A stretch of DNA of 27,010 nucleotides from Candidatus Rokubacteria bacterium RIFCSPLOWO2_02_FULL_72_37 (GCA_001790315.1 MGCE01000148.1:1-27010), one strand, 5' to 3'; positions 1 through 7,429 are shown, numbered from the stretch's first letter. Numbers and translations: made by a program. Notes: generated by a model from the letters alone, not told the origin.

Positions 1-150
1 ATCGTGGCGGTGGACGGCAAGCCCGTGAAGTCCGAGGACGACCTGCGCGACGTGTTCGAGGCGGCCGGGGTCGGGAAGACGGTCACCCTGACGGTGATCC
101 GCGACGGCGCCCGCCGCGAGGTCCGGGTGCCGCTCGTCCAGGTGGAGTAG
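1..150 (+). CDS. C-terminal end of a PDZ-domain protein (probable HtrA/DegP-type protease), 5' truncated
   Basis: The reading frame is open from the first base and ends at TAG 148-150, leaving 49 residues. The visible peptide, beginning IVAVDGKPVKSEDDLRDVFE, is the second half of a PDZ domain: the I-x-x-V-D-G-K-P-V strand-turn, then a helix (residues 11-21), then a final strand pair (TVTLTVIRDG and REVRVPL). PDZ domains ending a protein this way are typical of periplasmic S1C serine proteases (HtrA/DegP/DegQ), where they bind exposed C-termini of substrates. The catalytic part lies outside the window. A C-terminal processing peptidase or another PDZ protein cannot be excluded. The PDZ assignment is firm; the protease assignment is inference. 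Confidence 0.8.
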   Translation: MVAVDGKPVKSEDDLRDVFEAAGVGKTVTLTVIRDGARREVRVPLVQVE

Positions 151-222
151 ACCCGCCGTTTGCGGTACGAATCTGCTCTGCTCGCACTAGTTCGAGGGGA
201 TCTCGCACGATTTTTGACTCTC

Positions 223-250
223 TGGACCTGGGCCATCTGGCGTATATAGC
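223..250 (+). promoter_or_regulatory. possible promoter upstream of the four-cysteine protein
   Basis: This is an AT-rich pocket in an otherwise GC-rich stretch. A TATA-rich block at 243-250 could be a -10 element, with TGGACC (223-228) as a weak -35 at 16-17 bases spacing. A better -35 match, TTGACT at 214-219, sits 23 bases from TATATA, which is too far. The evidence is composition and position only. Confidence 0.25.
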
Positions 251-286
251 CGGAAGGGGATGACGCGCGGTCTTCATGCTTCCGCC

Positions 287-294
287 AAGGAGGG
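287..294 (+). promoter_or_regulatory. strong ribosome binding site that decides the start at 299
   Basis: AAGGAGGG lies 4 bases before GTG 299. It supports starting the small protein at 299 and not at the upstream in-frame ATG at 260, which has only a weaker purine stretch before it. Confidence 0.75.
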
Positions 295-298
295 TGCC

Positions 299-601
299 GT
301 GACCGACAAACCTACCACGCTCACCGTGAGGCGGTCCGAGGCGTGTCCGTTCCTGGTCCCCGTGACGGCCGACCGGCTGTGGCTCTATCCGGTTTCCGCG
401 TACTGCCGCCGGCCGCCGCGCAGGGTGCGCGTCCCGGCGCCCTCCACCCTCGAGCGTGTCTGCTCGAGCCCGGAGTATCGCGAGTGCGTCGGCTACCGTG
501 CCAGCACGCTGCGGTGCTCCCGGCAAGCGGATGTCGTCGCGCGCCTCTGGGGTGGCGCTCCGAGCCGGACGACCGCGCGGAGGCATCTCGAGCTCTCCTA
601 G
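299..601 (+). CDS. small four-cysteine protein, unknown function
   Basis: This 100-residue protein starts at GTG behind AAGGAGGG. Cysteines at residues 16, 36, 55 and 63 are set in short conserved-looking contexts: EACPF, a Tyr-Cys pair at 35-36 followed by basic/proline residues, and ERVCSSPEYRECVGYR. A fifth cysteine is at residue 73. The spacing recalls small cysteine proteins of environmental bacteria that may bind a metal or Fe-S cluster, but no named family is claimed. There is no signal peptide or membrane segment, so it should be cytoplasmic. The tail after residue 68 is Arg/Ala rich and less constrained. It stands alone between the PDZ gene and the MFS gene, with its own possible promoter. 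Its reality rests on the ribosome binding site and the patterned cysteines. Confidence 0.65.
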   Translation: MTDKPTTLTVRRSEACPFLVPVTADRLWLYPVSAYCRRPPRRVRVPAPSTLERVCSSPEYRECVGYRASTLRCSRQADVVARLWGGAPSRTTARRHLELS

Positions 602-710
602 CCTGCGCGTTCGACGGCGGCGCCGCGGTCGCCCCCGGGTTGCATCTTCGGCTGCGATCTGACACGATCGACGCACCGATGCCCTGCACGCGCCCGCTCC
701 GATTGCGCCG

Positions 711-1859
711 GTGAGGCTGGGCGGGCCGCACACTCTCCCGGTCGCGATGTTCTGCGGCTCGTTCGCCTGGTCCTTCGTGTACGTGAGCCTCCCGTTCCAC
801 ATCCAGACGATCACGACGCTCGACGCGACCGCCACGCTCCGGTGGACCGGATGGATCCTCGGGATCTCGCCGCTCGTCACCGTGGTGACCGCGCCCCTCT
901 GGGGGCGCATCGGCGAGCGCCTCGACCCCAAGGCCTGCTACGTGTCCACCCAGGCGTTCCAGGGGCTCGCGTTCTTCGGCATGGCGTTGGCCCGCACGCT
1001 GCCGGAACTGTTCGCCTCGCGGCTCGTCCTCGGCGTGATGGGCGCGGCGTCGACGTTCGCCTTCATCAGTGCAGGGCGGTCGGCGGATCCGACCGAGGTG
1101 CGTCGCCAAGTCGCCGCGATCCAGTCGGGCATGACGATCGGGCAGGTGATCGGCCCGCTCGCCGGCGCGATCGCGGCCGCACGCCTCGGCTTCCGGGCCT
1201 CGTTCGTGCTGGGCGGCCTGATCCTCCTCGGCTGCGGGGTGCTCGTCCAGTGGAGCGGGCTGCCGGCGCCGGACGTCGTCGAGCCGCGTGCGAGCCGGGG
1301 CCCGTCGCATCTGCGCGAGGTGGCGGCGGTCGCCCTGCTCGTGCTCGGCGGCTCCACGCAGGTCTTCTTCCTGACCTCGGTCCTGCCGCAGGTGCTGCCC
1401 GACCTCGGCGTGGCGTCCGCCCGGACGCTCGAGATCGGCGGCCTCCTCATCTTCGTCTCGGGCGCGGCGGCGGCGCTCGGCGCGCTCGTGACCAACCGGC
1501 TCGCCGAGCTCCTCCCCGAGCGGCGGCTGATCCCGGGGTTGCTCTTGGCCTCGTCCGTGTTCCTCGGGCTGCTGGGCGTGGTCGGCTCGGTGTGGACCTA
1601 CGGGGTGCTGCGCTTCTTCCAGGTGCTCTGCATCGCCCCGGTCTTCCCGCTGGTGGTCGCACGCCTCGCCCAGCGCGCCGGGGGCGCCGCGATCGGCGTG
1701 ATCAACTCGGCGCGGATCGGTGCGGCGTTCGTGGGCCCGGTCGTCGCCACGACCCTGCTCACGTGGGCACCGACGCAGGCGCTCTACCTCGTGCTGGCCG
1801 CGATCGGCGTGGCCTGCCTGCCGCTCGCGGCGATGGCGCGCGCGGGGAGCCGGGCGTGA
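711..1859 (+). CDS. MFS (major facilitator superfamily) transporter
   Basis: This 382-residue integral membrane protein has roughly twelve hydrophobic segments, with a central loop around residues 185-205 separating two six-helix halves. The loop after helix 2 (APLWGRIGERLDPKACY) is the MFS motif-A position (G-x-x-x-D-R-x-G-R/K), here in degenerate form. A proton-coupled drug or metabolite exporter is the commonest role for such compact MFS proteins; the substrate cannot be read from the sequence. The start is uncertain: GTG 711 gives the longest sensible product, and ATG 747 (MFCGSFAW) is an alternative just before the first helix. No clear ribosome binding site precedes either. Its stop overlaps the GTG of the next gene, an ABC ATPase, so the two are translationally coupled. 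Confidence 0.88.
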   Translation: MRLGGPHTLPVAMFCGSFAWSFVYVSLPFHIQTITTLDATATLRWTGWILGISPLVTVVTAPLWGRIGERLDPKACYVSTQAFQGLAFFGMALARTLPELFASRLVLGVMGAASTFAFISAGRSADPTEVRRQVAAIQSGMTIGQVIGPLAGAIAAARLGFRASFVLGGLILLGCGVLVQWSGLPAPDVVEPRASRGPSHLREVAAVALLVLGGSTQVFFLTSVLPQVLPDLGVASARTLEIGGLLIFVSGAAAALGALVTNRLAELLPERRLIPGLLLASSVFLGLLGVVGSVWTYGVLRFFQVLCIAPVFPLVVARLAQRAGGAAIGVINSARIGAAFVGPVVATTLLTWAPTQALYLVLAAIGVACLPLAAMARAGSRA

Positions 1860-2947
1860 GCGCGCGGCCGCTCGTCGACGTCCGGATCGACGGGCTCGCC
1901 ACGCGTGGCGGCGGGCCGCCCGGCGTGCACGACGTCTCGGTGCACGTCCGCTACGGCGAGTTCTTCACCGTGCTCGGTCCGCCGAAATCCGGCAAGTCAG
2001 ACGTGCTCCACGCCGTTGCGGGCTTCCTGCCGATGACCGCCGGTCGCGTCCTCGTGGACGGCCACGACATCTCCCGTGTGCGGCCCGCCGGGCGCGGCAT
2101 CGGCTACGTCTTCCAGGACGGCGCGCTCTGGGCGCACCTCACGGTCGGCGCCCACGTCGCGTTCGGTCTGGAGCAGCAGGGGCTCGCGCGCGCGGAGATC
2201 GACCGCAAGGTCGCGACCGTGCTGGGGCGCCTGGGCCTGGCCGGCCTCGAAGCGCGCCGGCCCGGCGCACTCACGATCGAGCAACGGCGCCGCCTCGCGC
2301 TCGCGCGCGCGCTGGCCGTCGAGCCGCGGGTGCTCCTGCTCGACGAGCCGCTCGCCAACATCGATCCCGTGGCGCGGAAGGCGCTGCGGCTCGAGCTCGC
2401 GAAACTCCACCGCGACCTGGCCGTCACGACGATCCACGCGACACGCAACGCGGCGGACGCGCTCGCGCTCTCCGACCGGCTGGCCGTGATGGAGGGCGGC
2501 CGGGTGCTGCAGGTCGGCGACCCCGACGAGCTCTACCATCGGCCCTCGAGCCGCGCGGTCGCCGAAGCGCTCGGGCCGGCGAACTTCCTGCCTGTGCGGG
2601 TCGTCGAGGTGCGCGACCTGGGCGTGGTCGTCGAGACGCAGGGCGGCCACCGGGTTCCCGTCGCGGGCATCGGTGCGTTCCGCGAGGGGAGCCGGGGGCT
2701 CCTGGTGCTGCGGCCGGAGACGCTGTCCATCACCGAGGCCGCGATGGCGCGGGGCCCCGGCATTCCAGGGCGCGTGGCGCTCCGCGTGTTCGAAGGCGCG
2801 CGTCACATCTACGAGATCGAGATCGGCGCCGACCTGCCCGTTCGCGTCGAGGTGCCCTCGACCGGCGACACGCGCATCTTCAGGCTCGACGATCGCGTGC
2901 GCATCGAGGTCTCGAGCGACACCGTCGTGCTGGTGCCGGAGGCGTGA
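1856..2947 (+). CDS. orphan ABC transporter ATP-binding protein (PotA/UgpC-like, TOBE C-terminus)
   Basis: The protein has 363 residues. GTG 1856 overlaps the MFS stop (GTGA), with GGGGAG at 1844-1849 as ribosome binding site. The ABC domain occupies residues 5-240: Walker A GPPKSGKS (41-48), Q-loop Gln87, Walker B VLLLDE (159-164), D-loop Asp170 and switch His194. Residues 255-363 look like the TOBE/OB regulatory domain of importer ATPases for polyamines, sugars or Fe3+ (CUT1/PotA type). The signature motif is abnormal: the place of LSGGQ holds LTIEQ (139-143), so both glycines are lost, although the following R-x-x-L-A-L-A-R-A-L helix is normal. No permease or binding-protein gene lies in the window. 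It ends 3 bases before the stop of the convergent hydrolase gene. The fold is certain; the partner and substrate are unknown. Confidence 0.92.
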   Translation: MSARPLVDVRIDGLATRGGGPPGVHDVSVHVRYGEFFTVLGPPKSGKSDVLHAVAGFLPMTAGRVLVDGHDISRVRPAGRGIGYVFQDGALWAHLTVGAHVAFGLEQQGLARAEIDRKVATVLGRLGLAGLEARRPGALTIEQRRRLALARALAVEPRVLLLDEPLANIDPVARKALRLELAKLHRDLAVTTIHATRNAADALALSDRLAVMEGGRVLQVGDPDELYHRPSSRAVAEALGPANFLPVRVVEVRDLGVVVETQGGHRVPVAGIGAFREGSRGLLVLRPETLSITEAAMARGPGIPGRVALRVFEGARHIYEIEIGADLPVRVEVPSTGDTRIFRLDDRVRIEVSSDTVVLVPEA

Positions 2948-2950
2948 CGC

Positions 2951-3715
2951 CTAGAGGGAGTAGGTGTGGTCCTGTTCGAGGAGTCGCACGCGCTCGTTGC
3001 CGATCCGCTCGATCTCTTCGGCGATCTCCTCGTGGAACTGCGGCTTCACGTGGAAGATCCAGACGGGCACGTTCGGGGGCAGCTTGTCGAGCTCGCGGCG
3101 GATCAACTCGGGCGTCATGTGCTTCGCGACGGCCGCGAGCTGCCCGAGGCGATTCGGGAAGGCGCACTCGAGGATCACGCCTTTGAGGCCGTGGAGGCCG
3201 CGCGCGGCTGCCCACAGGGCGTTCGTCGGGCCGGTGTCGCCCGAGTAGATCATGCCGCCCGTTCCGTCGTGCACGATGAACCCCGACGTCGGCACCGTGT
3301 GGTTCACCTGGACGGGGGTGACCCAGAGATCGCCGACCCGTTGCTCGACATCCTCGACCAGCGTGCGGTACTTCACCACCGGGACGTCGACGTGCGGGAT
3401 CTTGCTGAAATCCGGCCACAGGATATTGTTGAAGACGCCCGCCCGGAGCGTCGCCACCACCGGATCGATGCCGGCGATCGTGACGGCCGCGCCGGTCTCG
3501 CAGAAGCCGAGGGTTTCGGTCAGGTACACGATCCCCGCGATGTGATCGAGGTGTGCGTGCGACACGATCGCGTACTCGATGGCGAGCTGCTCGGGCACGG
3601 TCAACGCGCCCGTCACGGAGCCGCCGTCGATCAGCACCCGGTCGTTGATCAGGAAGGAGGAAGGTCGATGCCCGAACCCTTCGCCTCCGAAGGCCCCGAG
3701 CACGCGTATCTTCAT
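2951..3715 (-). CDS. MBL-fold hydrolase, probable class II 3',5'-cyclic-nucleotide phosphodiesterase
   Basis: The 254-residue protein has no signal peptide. It shows the metallo-beta-lactamase metal site HAHLDH (53-58), His139 (in QVNHTVP), Asp160 within SGDTGPT (158-164) and a late His222 (IFHVKP). The SGDTGP signature and the KHMTPELI segment resemble the class II cyclic-nucleotide phosphodiesterases (yeast Pde1/CpdP group), which cut cAMP/cGMP to the 5'-nucleotide using two metal ions. RNase Z-like or other MBL hydrolases share the metal ligands, so the function is probable and not proven. The context supports it: the gene is divergent, by only 32 bases, from an adenylate cyclase. No clear Shine-Dalgarno sequence precedes ATG 3715. 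Confidence 0.82.
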   Translation of the reverse strand: MKIRVLGAFGGEGFGHRPSSFLINDRVLIDGGSVTGALTVPEQLAIEYAIVSHAHLDHIAGIVYLTETLGFCETGAAVTIAGIDPVVATLRAGVFNNILWPDFSKIPHVDVPVVKYRTLVEDVEQRVGDLWVTPVQVNHTVPTSGFIVHDGTGGMIYSGDTGPTNALWAAARGLHGLKGVILECAFPNRLGQLAAVAKHMTPELIRRELDKLPPNVPVWIFHVKPQFHEEIAEEIERIGNERVRLLEQDHTYSL

Positions 3716-3747
3716 CCCGGCGCGATACTAGCATACATTGCCTACGG
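3716..3747. promoter_or_regulatory. very short divergent promoter region between phosphodiesterase and cyclase genes
   Basis: Only 32 bases separate the two start codons. The segment holds an AT-richer core, GATACTAGCATACATTG at 3724-3740, with -10-like hexamers on both strands (TACTAG on plus, TATGCT or TAGTAT on minus). No Shine-Dalgarno sequence is visible for either gene. The promoters must overlap or extend into the opposing coding regions, and one or both messages may be leaderless. Confidence 0.35.
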
Positions 3748-5799
3748 ATGACCGCCATCCGGACGGTGCGCTGGGGCGTGGTCACAGGGCTCGTCACGGT
3801 CGCGCTCGTAGCGGTCGGCGCGCTCGAGCCGGTGGAGCTCGCGACGCTCAACCGCCTCTTCGAGCTCCGCGGCGCGCGCGTGCCGGTGACGCCGATCATC
3901 ATCGTCACGATCGACGAGGACTCCTTCGACGAGCTCGATCTGCCGTGGCCGTTTCCGCGAGCGCTCCACGCCAAGCTCATCGAGACGATCGCCGCGGACG
4001 GCCCGATCGCGATCGGCGTGGACGTATTGTTCTCCGAGCCGTCGCCGCGCGGCCCCGGCGACGACGAGGCGCTCGGCGAGGCGGTCGCGCGGGCAGGCCG
4101 CGTCGTCCTGGCCGCCGCGGTGACGCTGGTGTCCGAGCCGGGCTACACCAAGGTGGACTTCAACCAGCCCCTGCCGGTGATCCGGCGGGGCGCGGCCGCC
4201 GTCGGCCCGGTCAGCGTGCCCGTCGATCCCGACGGCAGCCTGCGTCGGGTCCTGCTCCGATACTCGCTCGGTGATCGCGTCTTCGCGTCGTTCGACGCGC
4301 AGCTCCACGGCCTGGCGAAGGCGGCCGGGATCCGGGCGGCGCCGCTGCCGGCGTCGCCCGAGACGCTGGTCAACTTCCGTGGTGGCCCGCGGTCGTACCC
4401 GTGGATCCCCTACCACCGCGTCGTGCGGGGGGAGGTGCCGCCGGCGACGTTCCGCGACCGGATCGTGCTCGTCGGCACCACGAGCGCGATCCTCCAGGAC
4501 GTGTACTCGACGCCCTTCGCGGCGGCCCGGACGATGCCGGGCGTCGAGTTCCACGCGAACGCCCTGGAGACGCTCCTGCTCGGCATCGCCGTGCGCGAGG
4601 CGCCCCGGTGGGTGAGCGCCGTTCTCGCGCTCGCGGCGGCCCTCGCCGGCGCGGCGCTCGTCGCGCGCCTCCGGGCGCTCCGTGCGCTCGCCGCCGCCGC
4701 GCTCCTTGGGACGGCCGTCGCCGCCGGCGCCGTCGTGGCCTTCGCCGGGTGGGACGTCTGGTGTCGTCCGGTCGCGCCGACCCTGGCGCTGGTCCTGGGC
4801 TACGGCACCGCGGTCGTCGCCGACTTCGTCCGCGAGCAGCGCGAGCGGAGCCGCCTGTCGCGGTTTTTCTCGCCCTCCGTTCTCGCCGAGATCGTTCGGC
4901 AGCGCGGCGAGCTGACCCTCGAGTCGCACCGCCGCATGGTCACCGTGCTCTTCTCGGACATCCGTGGATTCACCGCGCTGTCGGAGCGCGTCGCGCCCGA
5001 GCTCGTGGTCGAGATGCTGCGTGAGTACCTCGGTGAGATGACGGAAGTGATCTTCCACCACGGCGGTACGGTGGACAAGTACGTCGGCGATTGCGTGATG
5101 GCGCTGTACAACGCGCCGATCGACGACCCCGAGCACGCGATCAACGCCGTGCGCACGGCGCTGGCGCTGCAGGAGCGGACGTTCGCCGTCTCCGCTCGTT
5201 GGGAGTCGCGGCTCGGCAGCAGCGTGCGCAACGGTGTCGGGATCAACACGGGCGAGGCGCTCGTCGGCACGATGGGTGCGCGGCAGCGGCTGGAGTACAC
5301 GGCCATCGGCGACGTCGTGAACATCGCCGCACACCTCGAGGCGCTCACGAAGGAGTATCCCGCGACCATCATCATCAGCGAGTCGACGTACGAGGCCGTC
5401 AAGGGACGATTCCTCGTGCGGCGGCTGGGGACGGTCGGCGTGAAGGGGCGGGTTCTGCCGGTGCGAATCTGGGGCGTGCTGGCGCGTGACATGCGGCGCC
5501 ACCCGCGGACCGGCCTCGGCGCGGCCGGGGCGGTGACCGTCAGCGGCGCGCCGGGCAGCGGCACGGTGCGGGTCCGCGACCTCGGTGCCGGCGGCATCGC
5601 GGTGCTCGGACTTCCGGAGACATTCGGCCCGGGCATGAGCGTGCGCGTGCAGAGCGCGGACGATGCCGTGCTGCCGCCGCTCGTCGTCGAGGGCGCGGTC
5701 GTGTGGAGGGACGGGAACACCGCCGGCATCGCATTCGAAGGCGTGCCACCGGAGACGGAGACCCGGATCACGGAGTTCGTCCGGCGGAAATCGCTGTAA
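3748..5799 (+). CDS. CHASE2 - class III adenylate cyclase - PilZ-like fusion protein
   Basis: This is a 683-residue membrane sensor. One transmembrane segment (about 8-26) leads to an extracytoplasmic CHASE2 sensor (about 30-285), then three membrane helices (about 288-362) and a class III cyclase domain (about 395-565). The metal-binding aspartates are Asp404 (FSDIRGF) and Asp448 (KYVGD). Lys444, together with the Thr of EYTAIGD, predicts ATP as substrate. The transition-state Asn525 is present, but the arginine expected four residues later is His529 (VVNIAAHLE; codon CAC 5332-5334). Residues 580-683 resemble a PilZ domain: RRHPR (583-587), then D-x-G-x-x-G at 611-616 where c-di-GMP binders have D-x-S-x-x-G. 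It is divergent from a phosphodiesterase-like gene. Catalytic competence and c-di-GMP binding are both open. Confidence 0.92.
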   Translation: MTAIRTVRWGVVTGLVTVALVAVGALEPVELATLNRLFELRGARVPVTPIIIVTIDEDSFDELDLPWPFPRALHAKLIETIAADGPIAIGVDVLFSEPSPRGPGDDEALGEAVARAGRVVLAAAVTLVSEPGYTKVDFNQPLPVIRRGAAAVGPVSVPVDPDGSLRRVLLRYSLGDRVFASFDAQLHGLAKAAGIRAAPLPASPETLVNFRGGPRSYPWIPYHRVVRGEVPPATFRDRIVLVGTTSAILQDVYSTPFAAARTMPGVEFHANALETLLLGIAVREAPRWVSAVLALAAALAGAALVARLRALRALAAAALLGTAVAAGAVVAFAGWDVWCRPVAPTLALVLGYGTAVVADFVREQRERSRLSRFFSPSVLAEIVRQRGELTLESHRRMVTVLFSDIRGFTALSERVAPELVVEMLREYLGEMTEVIFHHGGTVDKYVGDCVMALYNAPIDDPEHAINAVRTALALQERTFAVSARWESRLGSSVRNGVGINTGEALVGTMGARQRLEYTAIGDVVNIAAHLEALTKEYPATIIISESTYEAVKGRFLVRRLGTVGVKGRVLPVRIWGVLARDMRRHPRTGLGAAGAVTVSGAPGSGTVRVRDLGAGGIAVLGLPETFGPGMSVRVQSADDAVLPPLVVEGAVVWRDGNTAGIAFEGVPPETETRITEFVRRKSL

Positions 5800-5819
5800 G
5801 ATAGCCCGGAGGGGATGCA

Positions 5820-6491
5820 ATGAGCGCGGACACGTTCGATTACCCGACGATGGCGCGAGCGCTGATCGTCGGCGACCGGGAGACCGTGGCGCGTAAGACG
5901 CGAGAGGGGCTCGACCTCGCGATCGACCCGAGGGAGCTGATCTTCAAGGGACTCATCCCGGGAATGGACGTGGTCGGCGAGAAGTTCCGTCGCAACGAGT
6001 ACTACGTGCCCCAGGTGCTGCTCTCCGCCCGGGCGATGTACGCGGGTCTGGACCTCCTCAAGCCCCTGATCACCGCCTCGGCGCAGGGCGGTGAGTACCT
6101 CGGTGTGGTCGTGATCGGGACCGCCCAGGGAGACCTGCACGATATCGGCAAGAATCTCGTCGCCATGATGCTCGAAGGGGCCGGCTTCAAGGTCGTCAAC
6201 CTCGGTCGCGACGTGGCGCCGGAGGCCTTCGTCAAGGCCGTGGAGGAGCACGGCGCCACCATCGTAGGCATCTCGGCCCTGATGACCACGACGATGCCCG
6301 GGATGAAGCGGACGATCGACGCGCTGGCCCGGGCCGGACTGCGGGAACGGGTGAAAGTGATGATCGGGGGCGCGCCAGTGAGCCAGGCGTTCGCCGACGA
6401 GATCGGCGCCGACGGCTACGCGAAGGATTCGACGCTCGCTGTCGTCAAGGCCAAGGCCTTCGGGGGCACGACGACAGGAGTGGCCCCGTGA
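5820..6491 (+). CDS. corrinoid (B12-binding) methyl-carrier protein, MtaC/MtbC-type
   Basis: The 223-residue cytoplasmic protein starts at ATG behind GGAGGGG (5808-5814). Residues 1-90 form the helical cap domain found in methionine synthase and methanogen corrinoid proteins. Residues 93-215 form the Rossmann-like B12 domain. The cobalt-ligand motif D-x-H-x-x-G is DLHDIG with His107, followed by the conserved SAL (GISALMTTT) and MIGGAPV segments that wrap the nucleotide tail. Such proteins carry a methyl group on Co(III) between two methyltransferases. Its stop overlaps the GTG of the homocysteine methyltransferase gene, so that enzyme is the probable acceptor partner. The methyl donor enzyme is not in this operon; the DUF169-UroD fusion at 16682-18589 is a candidate only by family. 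Confidence 0.93.
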   Translation: MSADTFDYPTMARALIVGDRETVARKTREGLDLAIDPRELIFKGLIPGMDVVGEKFRRNEYYVPQVLLSARAMYAGLDLLKPLITASAQGGEYLGVVVIGTAQGDLHDIGKNLVAMMLEGAGFKVVNLGRDVAPEAFVKAVEEHGATIVGISALMTTTMPGMKRTIDALARAGLRERVKVMIGGAPVSQAFADEIGADGYAKDSTLAVVKAKAFGGTTTGVAP

Positions 6492-7417
6492 GGGGACGTG
6501 GCCGGGAGGTGCTCGAGCGCGTCCGGGCCGGCGACGTGCTCGTGTTCGACGGCGGATACGGGACCATGCTCTTCGCGGCGGGCCTCGCCAACGGCGCGTG
6601 TCCCGAGCTCTGGAACGACACGCACGCCGAGATCGTACGCGGGATCCACCGGGCGTACTTCGAGGCGGGGAGCCAGATCGTCGAGACCAACACCTTCGGG
6701 GGGAGTCGGCTCAAGCTCGACGAGTACCGGATCGGTGACCGCACGCGCGAGCTCAACGAGAAGGGGGCGCGCCTCGCGCGAGCCGCGGCCTCCGGCGGCG
6801 GCTGGGTCGCGGGCTCGATCGGCCCCACGAGCCGGCTTCCCGTCGACTACGCGCTCGACGAGGGCGTGACCGACGAGGCCTACGAGGCGACGTTCCGCGA
6901 GCAAGCCGAGGCGCTCGCGACGGGCGGCGTCGATCTGTTCGCGATCGAGACGATGATGTTCCCGCAGGAGGCGGTGGCCGCGGTGCGCGCCTGCAAGCAG
7001 GCCGCCGATCTGCCGGTGATGGCGACGATGTTCTTCCAGTACGAAGAGGGCAACGATCGCGACCGGACCATGTGGGGAGAGAGCCCGGCCGAGGTCGCGA
7101 AGAGCCTCCTCGCCGCCGGCGCGGACGTCGTGGGGATGAACTGCGGGCGCGGCCCCGATCGCGCGATCGTGATCATCCGCGAGATGCGTGGCGCGACCGA
7201 TGCGCCGCTCGTGGCGTACCCGAACGCCGGGCTGCCGATCACGACCGGCGACACCGTGACGTACGAGCTCGGCCCGGACGCGATGGCGCGGGAGTACCCG
7301 GCCCTCCTCGAGGCCGGGTGCAACATCGTCGGCGCGTGCTGCGGCTCCAACCCCGAGCACATCCGCAGGATCGCCGCGGTCGTGCGCGGCCGCACGCGCG
7401 CCCCGGGGCGGGGCTAG
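6488..7417 (+). CDS. homocysteine S-methyltransferase family protein (MetH N-terminal-type module)
   Basis: The 309-residue protein starts at GTG overlapping the previous stop, with AGGAG at 6476-6480. It is a TIM-barrel thiol methyltransferase. The zinc ligands are Cys219 (GMNCGRGP) and the pair Cys284-Cys285 (GACCGSNPEHI); the 65-residue spacing matches the first module of cobalamin-dependent methionine synthase. The N-terminal DGGYGTML and ETNTFGGS motifs are also those of the Hcy module. The expected reaction transfers methyl from the corrinoid protein encoded immediately upstream to homocysteine, giving methionine. With the preceding gene it looks like a methionine synthase split into separate polypeptides, without the methyl-THF and reactivation modules. 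Another thiol acceptor is possible. Confidence 0.9.
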   Translation: MRGRGREVLERVRAGDVLVFDGGYGTMLFAAGLANGACPELWNDTHAEIVRGIHRAYFEAGSQIVETNTFGGSRLKLDEYRIGDRTRELNEKGARLARAAASGGGWVAGSIGPTSRLPVDYALDEGVTDEAYEATFREQAEALATGGVDLFAIETMMFPQEAVAAVRACKQAADLPVMATMFFQYEEGNDRDRTMWGESPAEVAKSLLAAGADVVGMNCGRGPDRAIVIIREMRGATDAPLVAYPNAGLPITTGDTVTYELGPDAMAREYPALLEAGCNIVGACCGSNPEHIRRIAAVVRGRTRAPGRG

Positions 7418-7429
7418 CCGGCCCGCAGG

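Noticed and set aside
214..219. TTGACT as -35 element for TATATA at 243-248
   Set aside because: The spacer is 23 bases, too long for a sigma-70-type promoter.
343..714. Alternative plus-strand frame overlapping the four-cysteine protein and running to the MFS start
   Set aside because: No ribosome binding site and a biased Ala/Arg/Pro composition. The 299 frame has a strong site and patterned cysteines.
83..931. Minus-strand open frame over the four-cysteine protein and MFS start
   Set aside because: No ribosome binding site, Arg/Gly/Pro-rich and no recognisable domain. The plus strand carries better-supported genes.
5800..5819. Cobalamin riboswitch before the corrinoid protein gene
   Set aside because: Only 20 bases separate the genes, with no room for the aptamer, and no B12-box-like sequence was seen.
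3742..5820. Long open frame antisense to the cyclase gene
   Set aside because: Low-complexity Arg/Asp/His translation, no motif, fully covered by the cyclase coding sequence.
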